A stretch of 64,000 nt of DNA from Liolophura sinensis (lineage: Eukaryota > Mollusca > Polyplacophora > Chitonida > Chitonidae), in assembly GCF_032854445.1 (NCBI RefSeq), contig NC_088299.1, positions 3,821,001-3,885,000 of the forward strand, written 5' to 3'. Every line of letters starts with the position of its first letter. The first letter of the stretch is position 1. Below, piece by piece: positions 24,800 to 35,700 of the stretch. The notes below the pieces were generated by a model, which was given only the letters and a program-made list of their open reading frames with translations, searched no databases and was not told the origin of the DNA. The translations under genes and the position numbers were made by a program.

Positions 24800-26192
24800 C
24801 AAATCTAGTGGCCCCACAAAGTCTCCACTTTAAGGGGCATTTAGGATACTGTCCAAACTTTTAATAAGTTTGGATCGTTCGATGACTTGGTCCTTCAATA
24901 TCAGATGTGGATGTGATGGATACACCCCCCTCACCCAGGAGATCTTCCAGCCGATCTCCAAGGAAATTGTTGTCCGCGGTCCAAACATAAAGAATAAATC
25001 TTCTATACGCCTCCATCCGCAATATCTTATATATGACATAATTAGTGGAATTGTCTAGGCCTTAAGGTAAAGTTTATTGAAATAACATAACTAGTCTAAT
25101 CATTAAACGCTATTGCCCTTTTTCTTCAAGAAACTAACTTAAAGATATCTGGCAAAGATAAAATAACTCTTAAAAATATTCACTCTATAGTACCTAGTGT
25201 AGTGAAGAGAGAGCTAGTGGTGGCTCCTCTATCTTAATCCATAATAACATTATACATAGTCCTGTCGTTCTGAAAAACAGAGCTTCGGTGTGGGAAGTCC
25301 AGCATTTGAAAGATGGTGATAATATATTAACTTCCCCATCTAATATAACTAATAATCAAGCTGAATCAATTTCAAAGAAATCTTCTTTTGAGAATTATAC
25401 TTCGGAGTTCCAGCATATTAAAAACCAGAAGGAGAAAATTAAATTGCCCTTTTCTTCCAAAAACTTAGAAGAATATAATCATCCATTTGAAATCGATGAA
25501 CTAAAAACTGCATTAAACAAGGTACATGATATTTGGTGGGGTCCTGATAGTGTTTATTATAAGTTTCTGAACCGCCTGAGACACTTGAGACTGTTAGGCT
25601 TGTTTAATGCTATTTGAATAACTTGTAATTTCCCACTCTTGTGGAGGGAGGCGTGTACTATTCCAGTTCCCAAACCGGGTAAGGATCATACTAATCCGTC
25701 TAATTACCGTCTCATAACTCTTACCTGCTGCGCCTGTAAAACTATGGAACGGATTGGTAAATGTTAGACGTGCTTGGTTTCTTTAAACCAGCCAAGTCAC
25801 TATCTCATATACAATGTGGTTTTCATCAAGGTACATCCACTTTTTCGATTTCAAACCCTTGTAAGTAGTGGTTTTATTATAATGAACATGTGGTGTCGAT
25901 ATTTTTTTACCTTGAAAAGGCCTGCAACACCACATGGAAATATGGTATTTTGAAAGGACCTGTCAGACATTAGGCTTAAAGGACGTTTACCATTACTTAT
26001 ATCTGAATTTTTATCTGATCGTCAATTTAAGGTACGGTTTGAATTCCACTCTTACGGACTCTAATGAGGAAGAAATGGGTGTTCCTCAGGGCAGCAATTT
26101 ATCACTAACTCCGTCTAGCATCAAAATAAATAGCCTTAGCCAAAACTTTGACATCGGGTACAGAGGGTTCTTTATATGTAGATGGTTTTCTT

Positions 26193-26439
26193 GTATTTAT
26201 TTTTTTTAGTTGATTGGTGTTTTAGGCCGTGCTCAAGAATATTCCACTTATACGACGGCGGCCGGCATTATGGTGGGAAGAAACCCAAGACCTTCCGCGG
26301 GTTACTGGCACACCTTCCCACTTCGGCCGGACGGGAAGCCAACATGAGTTGAACTTGAACTCACGGCGACCGCAATGGTGAGAGACTCCTGGGTCATTTC
26401 GCTGTGTTAGCGCGCTAACCAACTGAACGACGGAGGCCC
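26193..26439 (-). mobile_element. Full-length SINE inserted in the LINE RT
   Basis: Tail-body-head order on the plus strand runs from 'gattggtgttttaggccgtg' to 'cgacggaggcccg', with B-box and A-box sequence on the minus strand. The target duplication ggttttctt lies at 26184-26192 and 26440-26448. The insertion point is two codons after the RT catalytic YxDD box, so the duplicated bases are LINE codons. Confidence 0.93.
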
Positions 26440-26740
26440 GGTTTTCTTATATGTACCGCGCCTAAAAATATGAATAATATCGAACGTCAGTTGCAGCTTT
26501 GTCTTAATAAAATCGACAAATTGCCTACTGACAACGCTTTAGATTTTCCACGTCCTAAAACCATAGATATTCAATTTTCTAATAAACGGAAACTTCATCT
26601 TGACCTTGAGCTTAAATTTTATGGTAAACAGCTAACATCGTTGGAGAAACTAAATTTTTGAGTATAATATTCGCTAGTAAATTACTTTTTATACCCCATA
26701 TTAAAATCCTTACGCTAAATGTACGAAGGCTCTGGATATA

Positions 26741-26906
26741 ATTTATTTATTTATTTGATTGGTGTTTTACGCCGTACTCAAGAATATTTCACTATACGAC
26801 GGCGGCCCAACATTATGGTGGGAGGAAACCCGGCAGAGCCCGGGGAAACCCACGACAATCCGCAGGTTGTTGGCGGGACCTTCCCATTTACGGCCGGAGG
26901 AAGTAA
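26741..26906 (-). mobile_element. 5'-truncated SINE inserted in the LINE
   Basis: (TTTA)n followed by 'gattggtgttttacgccgta', 'cggcggcccaacattatggt' and 'cccggcagagcccgggg' is the SINE tail and body on the minus strand, ending near 'cggccggaggaagtaagc'. The LINE reading (LLNLHRALRRSKVEYGF) resumes shortly after. The head is absent and no clear target duplication was found. Confidence 0.88.
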
Positions 26907-28182
26907 GCTCGTGTCTAGCACTGATTGTGGTGCTGGCTGGTCTGTTTTACTCAACCTACATCGTGCTCTGAGGAGATCTAAGGTGGAATATGGGTTCATA
27001 ATTTAAGGTTCCGCTAGGAAATCGTACCTTAAAATGTTGGTGCTTGCCCACCACCAGGCTGTGAGTCTCAGCTTTGGTGCTTTTAGAGCCTCACCAGTAG
27101 AGAGTTTATACGTAGAGGTAAACTGACCTTCTTTATATAACGTCAGAAAACTAAGCCTTCAATATGCTTCAAAGCGTATCCAACAAACCCCTGCCTACGA
27201 CTGTGTTTTCAATTCTTCATGTGTAGATTAAATTCAATAAAAGTCCCAGTAAGATCCCTTCGTTTGGTTTTCGTATACGGGGCCATCTTGTGGAAGCTTA
27301 CATCAAGCTAGAGGAAATAGCTCCTACGTCTTTTCCGGAGTCTCCTCCCTGGCTTTTTCCACAACCTAAACTGATATTTGATTTACGTCAATATAATAAA
27401 AGCAATACAAATCCTCTTATAAATTGGCAGCATTTTGATGAAATTAAGGCTAACTATGCGGATTATAAGTTATAAATACTGATGGGTCAAAAGATGGAGA
27501 CGGGTTTGCTTCTGTGGCTGTCTTTGAACAGCAAGCCTCTTCTTTTCGTCTGCCATCCTCTTCTTCAGTCTTCTCCGCTGAGGTAAGGGCTATACTCGTG
27601 GCGTTATCACATGCTACTTCTGGGTATGCCCAGAGGGCAGTGACATGTTGTGACTCGCTATTTTGCATTTTGGAAATACAGAATAAGAAATTTAAAAACC
27701 CGCTCATTCTTGAAATTTAGCCTTACATAGAAAACTAATTAAAAGGGGTAAAGGTATTATATTCTGTTGGATACCGAGCCATATGGTATCCATGGAAACA
27801 GACGGGAAGGTAAAAGCTGCCCTTAAAAGGTTAAACTCCCTTTTACGGATTTTCGTTCCAATACTCTTACATATATTCGGTCCCATTTGGCAGGGTGAAT
27901 AGGACCTTCAGGTCCATAATAAATTGCATAGTGTTCGCCCTGTTTATTGGCTGTAATTTGCATACTCAGGGTTTGTCTCAAAGAGACCAAGTAGTTTTAA
28001 CGAGGTGTCGGGCATTCTCCTCTATTTCACAATTTTATTCTTGATGGGGGCCCTGCCCAAGAGTGTGTTTGATGTGATGCTGTATGTGTCATCAAACATA
28101 TCCTAATTGACTGAGTAGACTTTGCCCACGTTCGACAATAAGCCATTATCATTCATTCATTCATTCATTCATTTATTCCAAT

Positions 28183-29660
28183 GACAGAGATTATTAAGAA
28201 CTAGTTGCGATTACCTCATTGATGACATAGATGTAAATCGCTTCGCCAAAAAACAAGTTCCATCCATTTTGTTGCAAGCAAAATAGTTATTGTTTTCCAT
28301 GTTTATAACATAAAATATTAAGAAATTGGTTATTCTGCGCCAAAAACAGAGTGATTTCTGATTGAACGTTCATGCGCTCCCAAATGTCCTCGATCTTGTT
28401 TTCAAACATTGCAAGTAATTTTACATGTCTGCATTATGTCGGGTGATGTCTAAGATTTTTCTACAGCACTGTAATAAGAACGGATTAAGACTGGAGGAAA
28501 AATGTCCAGTTAAACTGGAAGAATGGGAAGGAGGTATGACACAGGACTGGAGGGGATAAGTGACGGTACAGAATAATTTATAGATCACCGTCCCATTAGC
28601 CTTCTTCTGTACATCACTAAGCGCATGGGAATGCCCAAATATACGGCTTTACTCCAAGTTTACATGGCTGACAGATTACCCCGGTGGTCTGGACCAACAT
28701 AAACAATAGTTATGTTATCTGTAGTCGAATGGCACTTTACCTACTTTTACCTGGTTTGAAATAAACGTTAAAGGTAACTTTGTTCTGGATTTTAAATTTA
28801 ACTTATCATTGTTTCGTTTTCTCTTTTAAACATAGTGTAAAATAAACCTATAGATGGGGGATTCTGCAGCAATGTCGCCAGAAACAGTTGAACTGTTATT
28901 ACAGTTAACAGTTAAGCAAATGACACTAGTAAATGACATTTTAGGCCCTCAAACAGTAAAACAATATATAAAAGTCAAATTTCTTGACACCAGTTTCATT
29001 ACTGAGATAAGCACCATAGTCTCTAATAAATAAACAAATATATATATATATACGCAAGTTAAGACTGATAATCAACACTAGAACAAATACGAATAATACC
29101 TAAAATAAAAAAAAAATACGTAACAACTCAAAGAAAAATGAGTTTAAATTAAAAAGCTACAGACGTTTAGCACATTATATTTCATGTTTAAAATTATTTA
29201 TTTAGATTTACATATTTAATTATTTCATTTCTATATGCATGCCGTATATAAAGTACAGATCTTTACACGATATGAGTGGAAGACAAGTGGTCTTCAACGA
29301 ACACCAACCTGCAGGAACGGTCAGACAAGCGTCGTCGATCTCTGGTTGTCACCAAGGAAAAGCGCATGTTAAAACATTTAACTAGAACATTGGAGGTAAG
29401 GCTGTCAGATAACTAAAACACAGAATCAAGTGGAATTCAAGTGTTGGATATGTCCCATGTCATCCAGTAGAGAGAGGTGGGCAGTTTTCAGATAACTGTA
29501 TGTGTCAAACCCCATGATCGAGGTGTCACAGAAGAAACAATATATGTAGCACTGAATGCGTAAAATACCTAGATCAGCGAAATGTTGAAAGAGGTTTTTT
29601 CTTCCAGTTGTTCAATGGAAAGTTTGTTTGGCTTATTTAAACGTTAGTTCAAAAGCATAT
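28183..29660. repeat. Duplication copy B, distal part
   Basis: Copy B resumes after the LINE. 'gacagagattattaagaact' here matches 'agacaatattaagaactggc' at 15990, and 'caagcaaaatagttattg' (28276) matches 16065-16135. The part at 29205-29660 matches 19320-19690 of copy A. From about 28320 to 29200 I see AT-rich sequence with no feature beyond a short (TA)n run near 29040. Confidence 0.7.
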
Positions 29661-30244
29661 ATAGATTTGTTTTAAACGTAGTTTTATTGAAAAAGTACAG
29701 AGTAAGCCAAATGCTTGTAAGATGTATAAGGTATGAAACTATACAGACATGTTTTCGTGGATATATAAAGAAAAAACAAATATACAATACTTATTTTGCA
29801 GAAATTACAATATATAAGAGAATAAAAACATTGTCATAAGGTAATGAAAAAACATTGCGCATATAAATTTTAAATTAATTGAAGATTCAAAAGTATATGG
29901 ATTCACCAATCAGTAATTAATAAATAATTATTTGTACAGAAATTATAATCGTGTTTATAGTGGCTATCATTATAATATTGTGCATAAAAGGTCGAGTATT
30001 AAACTTAAGGTGAAACGGTTTAATCTTCCCGAAGAATAGAGATAAACATGTTATTCGGATCTCTGGACTCAACATTTTTCTCTATCGACCCACAGGATCT
30101 CACTCTTAAGTGTTCAACACCTTCATCCAAGGCTGTTTGACATACTGACCCAAGAACTGATGGTGAGTTTAATTGCCCAGCTGTGCCTAACGAGCTAAAG
30201 CAGGAAATCCTGTTGAAATTTACGGGACGGTAGTCCAACGGCGA

Positions 30245-30463
30245 AGATTGAGATAGTATACTTCTCGGCAAGAAAGAAGATCGATTCAGTTGGTGACTTA
30301 GGCCACAAAGATAATCCTCTGGCGGAGGGAGGGTTTCTCTTCAAAATACACTGGACAAAAAAACAGTCATTGGAGTTCAGTTTCCACACTTTATCAGAAT
30401 ATGACCTCGACTGGAGAAAGGAGACGGAGCAGGCTATGAAGCATAGACTCAATGTCTTATAAT
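30245..30463 (+). CDS. Unrecognised open segment, possible terminal exon or gene remnant
   Basis: A plus-strand frame without an early Met reads EIVYFSARKKIDSVGDLGHK, continues through a hydrophilic, Lys/Glu-rich stretch, includes SEYDLDWRKETEQAMKHR and ends at a TAA near 30463 (about 70 codons). The composition looks more protein-like than most random frames here. An AG precedes the open part (…gatag, about 30254), which could be a splice acceptor. I recognise no family. It may be an exon, a relic of a captured gene, or chance. Confidence 0.2.
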
Positions 30464-30522
30464 TAATAAAACGTCACTGTGAGTCAGCGAAAGAAGAGTA
30501 AATACATTGCAATTCAGCGTCA

Positions 30523-30590
30523 GATGACAATTAGGAATATTGGTATCTGATGACAATTAGGAATATTGGTATCTGATGACAATTATGGAA
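30523..30590. repeat. 26 bp tandem repeat, about 2.5 copies
   Basis: The unit 'gatgacaattaggaatattg' + 'gtatct' starts at 30523, 30549 and 30575, with the third copy incomplete and slightly changed. Confidence 0.95.
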
Positions 30591-31135
30591 AAAATATTAG
30601 CCGACCATATGAAACATTCAGGAGTTTGTGCTTCCGTTTGGCAGACAGTGGGAGCAATGTAAGCCTATTGTCTTACCAAAATGACGTTCAACATAATCCA
30701 TTGACATAAGAAAGTACGAAATTACGAGATCAATAAACTCTATGTGCAATTCTCTTCGGTATATCGCTATCAATGTAAGGATAACTAACAACTTTAGAAT
30801 TGAAACTATAAATATTGACAAACATAGGGGAAGTCTAAGTACTACACGCTTAATGGGAAGTAAGATTTTAACACTTTCTCTAGTTCCGTTTAAATCGGGA
30901 GAAAATGAATCTATTTCTTATGGAACCTTTTCTAATCATATTGTGGTCTTTTGGGGACTATATGTGACAATTTACAGTTCAAAAATTATTATAAGTTAAG
31001 GCAGGCTTAAATATTAACATAATAGGCCTGTTAATATATATAGGGCTCGGCCTAATACAAAACTAATGTGACTTTAGTCCAGACTAAAGTTCATTCTGGG
31101 TTTAAGTGCTTAATAAAATTTTAAACGACTTGTTC

Positions 31136-31399
31136 TAGACGGAGACAGGCATTTCCCTACATCCTGACGCCCTCAGGGTCTCAGCTGTGATGATAAGAAA
31201 CCTGGCATTGAAGAAAAAATGGATGTTTACAGCTAAAGGGAATAATGAAGAAGAATTAACCTTTGTAACAAAAGTACTTTGCGTTGACCAGTCAGACAGC
31301 AGAGAGAACCCACTGTATAGAGAGGTCATGACGAGATTCTTGCCACTCATTTCTGTTTTGGATTCTGATGATATTAAGAAAGTTCACTTACTTACATAA
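31136..31399 (+). CDS. Unrecognised open segment, possible exon
   Basis: A frame of about 87 codons ends in TAA at 31397-31399. It contains LHPDALRVSAVMIRNLALKK and KVLCVDQSDSRENPLYREVM, a mixed hydrophobic and charged pattern that could be a folded protein. An internal ATG lies at 31187. It lies about 0.7 kb downstream of the similar open segment at 30245 and upstream of another at 31614, all on the same strand. I recognise no family or motif and cannot exclude chance. Confidence 0.2.
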
Positions 31400-31613
31400 C
31401 TCGGGTTATTAACATGCAAATTGGAAAGATAATTATTTGTAATGTTGCTTAAAGATTTTGATGGGTAAAGCTTAAAAGGGAAATTGGTGCAAGGAGCTGT
31501 GCACCTCAAGAAGGAACACTTTTTTTAACTCGGACAGCCAGCTGCTGATACCCTTGTAAAGTGACTATTTTTTAACGCTGTATAATTTACATTAATTCGA
31601 AATCCCGTTTAAA

Positions 31614-31745
31614 AAGGCCGCTTTATCTGTGACTTCGTTGACCCACAATACACATCTCAAGAAAGTTTCGTCCATATCGATCAAAGAAATCTTGGAATGG
31701 ACCTCTTTGGACTTTGGAATCAGGCGTATTCTGTAGACGAATAAA
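31614..31745 (+). CDS. Unrecognised short open segment
   Basis: A 43-codon frame after an AG reads GRFICDFVDPQYTSQESFVH and continues to LWNQAYSVDE and a TAA. It is listed because it lies in line with the two open segments upstream. It has no recognised domain and is short enough to be chance. Confidence 0.12.
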
Positions 31746-32032
31746 AGCATAATATAATTTAAACCGATATAACAACCGTAAAGGTATGATAAGCTTTTGC
31801 CCTTTGCCAAGTGCAAGTATACTGCTTTCCAGGTATGCATCGTTGACAAAAAAATAGTCATAAAGTATAGGTACGTCTACCGTCTGATAAAATAATTATG
31901 TCGAGCGTTCACGACATAACCCATAATTTAAAAGGTCTTCTTCTTATTATATTTAGACTAAGGCGGTACAAATCTCAGTGACGGGAGCATGTAATGTTTG
32001 AGGGGGGGGGGGGGGTATTCTGCCTACTGAAT

Positions 32033-32113
32033 TTATTTATTTTATTGGTGTTTAACGCTGTACTCTAGAATACTTCCCTTATACGACGACGGCCAGCATT
32101 ATGATGGGAGAAG
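32033..32113 (-). mobile_element. Very short 5'-truncated SINE with perfect target duplication
   Basis: Only 81 bp remain, the SINE tail on the minus strand: 'tattggtgtttaacgctgta' and 'acggccagcattatgatggg'. The 16 bp duplication attctgcctactgaat is perfect at 32017-32032 and 32114-32129. The element was therefore truncated at insertion, not by later loss. Confidence 0.93.
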
Positions 32114-33310
32114 ATTCTGCCTACTGAATGATCCAGTCGAGTTATGACATAGTTAAACTGCAGTTGACAAGTTGACAAGAGAGCTCGCTGCACTTGTACT
32201 TGATGAGATCCAATACGTTTGTTGTTGTGTTCTCTGAGTTAACACATAACAAGGAAAACCTTTTGCTTAACAGCCGATGGCTAGTTGTTGTCTGTGATGT
32301 GTAGAGATGGCAGCTCTCAACCTCTCCAGAGGGAAGATTGAATAGAAAAGGGTGACAACTCTGGGACTGTAATCCATTAGACGCCCATGAAACAAGTAGG
32401 CTACCGAGAAAAGTCTTTCTGGGTTTCGTCAACACAAGTTCAGATACAATACATCGTAAAACAGAAGGCAAAACTGATGCAATGGCTACTTTCTGTAATA
32501 ATGACAACAGATCTACATTCTACTGAAAAGTTCAATTTTTGCTTTTATTATACATATGGTTTGGTGTACTGAATACGTAAGAACACCGGTTTGTTCACGT
32601 GATCGTTTTATGGGGCCACAGCCATTCCATTAGAGGTCAGATTGTGTTCAGAGCAGGACCTGAAGCACCCATCAATATTTGTACTGGCGTAGCCATGGAC
32701 ACACGGGATTAGTTCCTTTTATATAATTACCATCGTGAGATCGAATAAATCTATGGGCGGTTTGGCTACATTGTAGTGACTACCTTCACTGACTTACGTT
32801 GAATTCTTAATGTTACGACACATTCTTAAGATCTGTGGAGGAGAAAAATATTCAATTAATGAGTAAGATACAAACATAAATTATCCAAAAAGCCGAAAAG
32901 TTGAAACAATGCTAAACTATTATGACCGAAGTGCATACTTAAATATGAAACCATAAATATTTTTCAGCAAAATATAGCTGCACGACGCCATCTGTAAAAT
33001 GATTACCTTGCCTGTTTCAAAAATTCACAAATGTAGTTAAACATGGTCTTCTCCACGGTGTTTGGTCTTTGCCTTTTAGAGCAGTTCCTTGGTTTCAGTG
33101 TTGCTGTCTTAAACCGGAAATAGCTAAGCGAGAAACTTAGTGCATCACGCGAAAAGCGGAAGTTCATTGGTATGCTTCCTTTGTGAGTAGTGAAGGAATG
33201 AGGAATTGGTCAGTGGCTTTTATATTTAAATGAGTTTCTTTTCAAAAGACTACTGTCATCACGAGGATTAAGCTTTTGGTGGACCTTTTCAGGGTAATGT
33301 GAGAATCGTA

Positions 33311-33649
33311 CACTGTAACAAATTAAACTGTAATTTCACAGTGAAAGGTGATCGCAATTTTGTGACCGGTTCTTTTCGCTGTGCTGTTTATTATTACACC
33401 CAAAATAGTAGTATAGTAGTATATTTCCACATATACTATAGTAAATAATTAGATCACTCCATTGCAAATTAACAAAATCTACATATCTACCAAGAAAACT
33501 AGTGCACATTTACAACAAAATGCACTGCAAATTTACAGCCTGAAGCACTGTATATTGCGCAGGAAAATGCTGGAAAATATTTACAACATGATTTACTGTA
33601 ACAATATACAGTGCTTCAGGCTGTAAATTTGCATTCAATTCTTACAGTG
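33311..33649. mobile_element. Foldback MITE with CACTGTAA ends and TA target
   Basis: The 339 bp block begins CACTGTAACAAATT and ends AATTCTTACAGTG, so the ends are inverted repeats. It is flanked by TA on both sides (33309-33310 and 33650-33651), the target used by Tc1/mariner transposons. Inside, 31 bp at 33527-33557 (gcaaatttacagcctgaagc...) are perfectly inverted at 33602-33632, with a 44 bp loop. There is no coding frame. It is probably a non-autonomous derivative mobilised by a mariner-like transposase. Confidence 0.85.
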
Positions 33650-34621
33650 TAGCTTTGGGATTAGCATGGTATGAATTCGAATGACGCTAAAATGGAGACC
33701 ACCTTTCCGCCCCAAAACCGACAATTGAAGACGTTCAGGGCAAGGATACGTCTATCCGAATCAATCCACGATCGCCAACGGCTAACTGAACTTGGCGCTC
33801 TTCGGATCCATGCCAATCATCGATAATGCCACAATGAAGTTAATTGCCTTTAATCCGTTTACAAAAATAACTGAATCGTTTGGGTTTTAATTAATTGTGG
33901 AAATGGCCGGGCGGTATGTGTTACCGCCATCCATCAGGGCTGATCGGAGTCCATATGGAACACTGACAAGTCGACCGGTTTTTTTACACAGCAATGACCA
34001 AGACTTGTATGCGTGTACGAACTGGACAAATTCCCAGCAAATCCGTAATGGCGACTATCACTGTAATTTAACAGGACGACCACCATAGCATCTGAGCCAA
34101 ACCACCCGAAGTACTTGAAGAAATTCGATCACTGGAAATGGTTCCAGAGACCGGATAGGCTTACACGTTATCATATGATACCCTGGATACAATTAAAGTA
34201 AGTCAATTCGCATTTGCTCTACATTCCTTTGGGGAGTGGATATTTCTCTAAGGTCCAGTAGATATGAACGCTCTTAATGATATCGGTGATGACAACAGAA
34301 AGTGACTCATTCATTGTGAAACATTCATTGTATACAGTTTTGCATTGGTGCACATACAGTGTAGAACTGAGACAGTTTCATAGGCTCTTGCCATAAACTT
34401 TCGCACGGTGCGATTTGGCACATCGAATGAAAACGGGACGAGCGCCATTCCATGCAATCTGTAACTTTTGACTGAAATCGATCTTGCTGAGTTTTGCAGC
34501 AAACCGTGTGAACATGGCTTTAGCCTACTGTCGTCTTAAGTAGCATAATGGTTTAGTGCACTGATCGGCTCAGTAGGTGGCCTATTATTACTTCAGTTCA
34601 TGAAGTGGCGATCTAGACATA

Positions 34622-34858
34622 CACTCAAAAAAGTAATCTGTTAATTTAAACAGAAAGTCTGTTGCCTGAGTGATGCTAGAATTTATTCTGTTATTATAAC
34701 ATAATATACCGTCATATTCAACATAGTATTCTGTTAGTCTAATTGAATCTTTATGTTGAATTAACAGAATATGTGTTATATTTAATAGCAGAATATATTC
34801 TAGCATCTCTCACACCACAGATTTTCTGTTTAAATGAACAAATTAATTTTGTGAAAAG
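34622..34858. mobile_element. Foldback MITE with long inverted arms
   Basis: The left arm ('aatctgttaatttaaacaga', '...gatgctagaatttattctgt') is the reverse complement, with changes, of the right arm ('agaatatattctagcatc', '...attttctgtttaaatgaac'), over about 80-85 bp each side. TA dinucleotides lie at both proposed borders (34620-34621 and 34859-34860). The two short open frames here are by-products of the palindrome. A related sequence occurs at 50378-50660. Confidence 0.75.
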
Positions 34859-35700
34859 TAGTCATTCTTGCACATTAACAAAAAGTTTGGAGATGGTCGT
34901 GTTAAATGCAGATAGACAAGACAATTTCTGACTAACTTTTTAAAGTGCAAAGCATTCATATATTATTCAAAAATGTAATTTTGTTTAATGTTTGATGTGA
35001 ACGTGGTCATCCTGCATAACTTTTTTGTGACATAACAACCCTGACAAGAGTGTGACATGTTGTCAGCCAAATGTTGGTGGACCTCTCTTTCTAGTCAATG
35101 TTATCGCTCCACTTTTCAAGGTTGGCAATTTTTTGCTTTTAGCATGTATCTGGCCCAAACTTTCTGATTGATAGAAAAGATAGACAATAGCAGCTTTAAT
35201 ATCCTTCAGTCGTGTTTATCTCGACTGTGATAAGATTGTCTGTGTTTATTCACGCGCAAAAATGTTTGGTTCTAACATATATGTAACACTTGTTTCTCGC
35301 TTAAGTCCTTGACTGGACTAAAATCAAAGCTGTTGCCCACTGAAAATGTCTGTATTAAAACAAATAACCGACTGTATTTTTTTTAGTGTTATCAGTACTT
35401 TTAATGTATCAGTTTAATATAAAAATGGTTGCCCCACGAGTATTACGCAGGCAAAAAGGTTGTATGTGGAGCACACTACGATATTCTTCGAGCAATAGCT
35501 TGTCAAAATGGATACGCTTGTTGATGATACCAAAACTGGATCACAAGTAATTTCATGAGCTGAACAAGAGCGAGATCATTGCTAAGTATTCTCATCACAT
35601 TTGAAATCTTTTTTATGACTTAGTGTTAACTAAAACTCTATATTGCTCTTTATGATGCTAATTAATGGTTAGCGGTCTTCACCTTTCTGTCCGAACATCA
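34859..35700. other. Unassigned spacer
   Basis: AT-rich sequence between the foldback element and the next array unit. I see no conserved block, RNA gene or convincing coding frame. Confidence 0.5.

Larger units (their letters stand above)
23620..25055 (+). pseudogene. LINE ORF1 (Gag-like protein), broken
   Basis: Across frames the translation shows HPFVLKQALWG (about 23720), the pair RDRDQDIIDLSEEDICSELK (about 23920-23980), FSMKKSGYVLKLNTYLFLFN (about 24003-24062) and a tail CPLFDKEKQ-like segment followed by SPYSASPQAFANVVKRVASV. This is the layout of the ORF1 RNA-binding protein of I/Jockey LINEs. The zinc-knuckle part expected between IGPYKIM and PLFDKEKQ is replaced by a short unrelated stretch, so it is probably deleted. 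A stop (TGA at about 24338) and several shifts break it. The low-complexity Asn/Ser stretch is encoded by an (AAT)n run. The end, near RLHPQYLIYD, is followed by ORF2. Confidence 0.7.
25055..28135 (+). pseudogene. LINE ORF2: endonuclease, reverse transcriptase, RNase H (broken)
   Basis: An apurinic-type endonuclease start is suggested by FFQETNLKISGKDKI (about 25120-25160) and a Gly-Gly-Ser block near 25215; its middle is deleted. The RT region follows with FEIDELKTALNKVHD (about 25489), GPDSVYYKFLNRL, NYRLITLTCCACKTMERI (about 25702-25755), QCGFHQGTS (about 25813), EMGVPQGS (about 26072-26095) and the catalytic box, seen as YVDG instead of YxDD (26175-26186). A SINE entered just after that box. 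RT sequence resumes with MNNIERQLQLCLNKID (26470). After a second SINE it continues with LLNLHRALRRSKVEYGF. RNase H shows NTDGSKDGDG (27475-27504), SAEVRA with Glu at 27580, and CCDS with Asp near 27652. A damaged cysteine-rich end follows near 28060-28130. Many stops and shifts: inactive. Confidence 0.85.
22928..28182 (+). mobile_element. Near full-length LINE (I/Jockey-type, with RNase H)
   Basis: A 5.25 kb non-LTR retrotransposon is bounded by the 8 bp duplication gacagaga (22920-22927 and 28183-28190). Duplication copy A, near 15990, is uninterrupted at this point. In order it has a relatively GC-rich 5' leader (22928 to about 23600), ORF1 (about 23620-25055), ORF2 with endonuclease, reverse transcriptase and RNase H (about 25055-28130), and an (ATTC)n tail (28151-28182). 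The order and the (ATTC)n tail fit the I/Jockey group; the exact clade cannot be settled by eye. Two SINEs inserted into ORF2 (26193-26439 and 26741-26906). A 200-N gap lies in ORF1. All reading frames are broken. Confidence 0.88.
29661..33308. other. Largely unassigned stretch
   Basis: AT-rich sequence containing a short 26 bp tandem repeat (30523-30590), three unrecognised plus-strand open segments listed separately, a G14 run at 32002-32015 and a truncated SINE (32033-32113). I see no other repeat or gene. The 121-codon minus-strand frame at 32142-32507 shows no recognisable domain. Confidence 0.4.

Noticed and set aside
34588-34931. Two opposite 60-70 codon frames
   Set aside because: They are by-products of the palindromic MITE.
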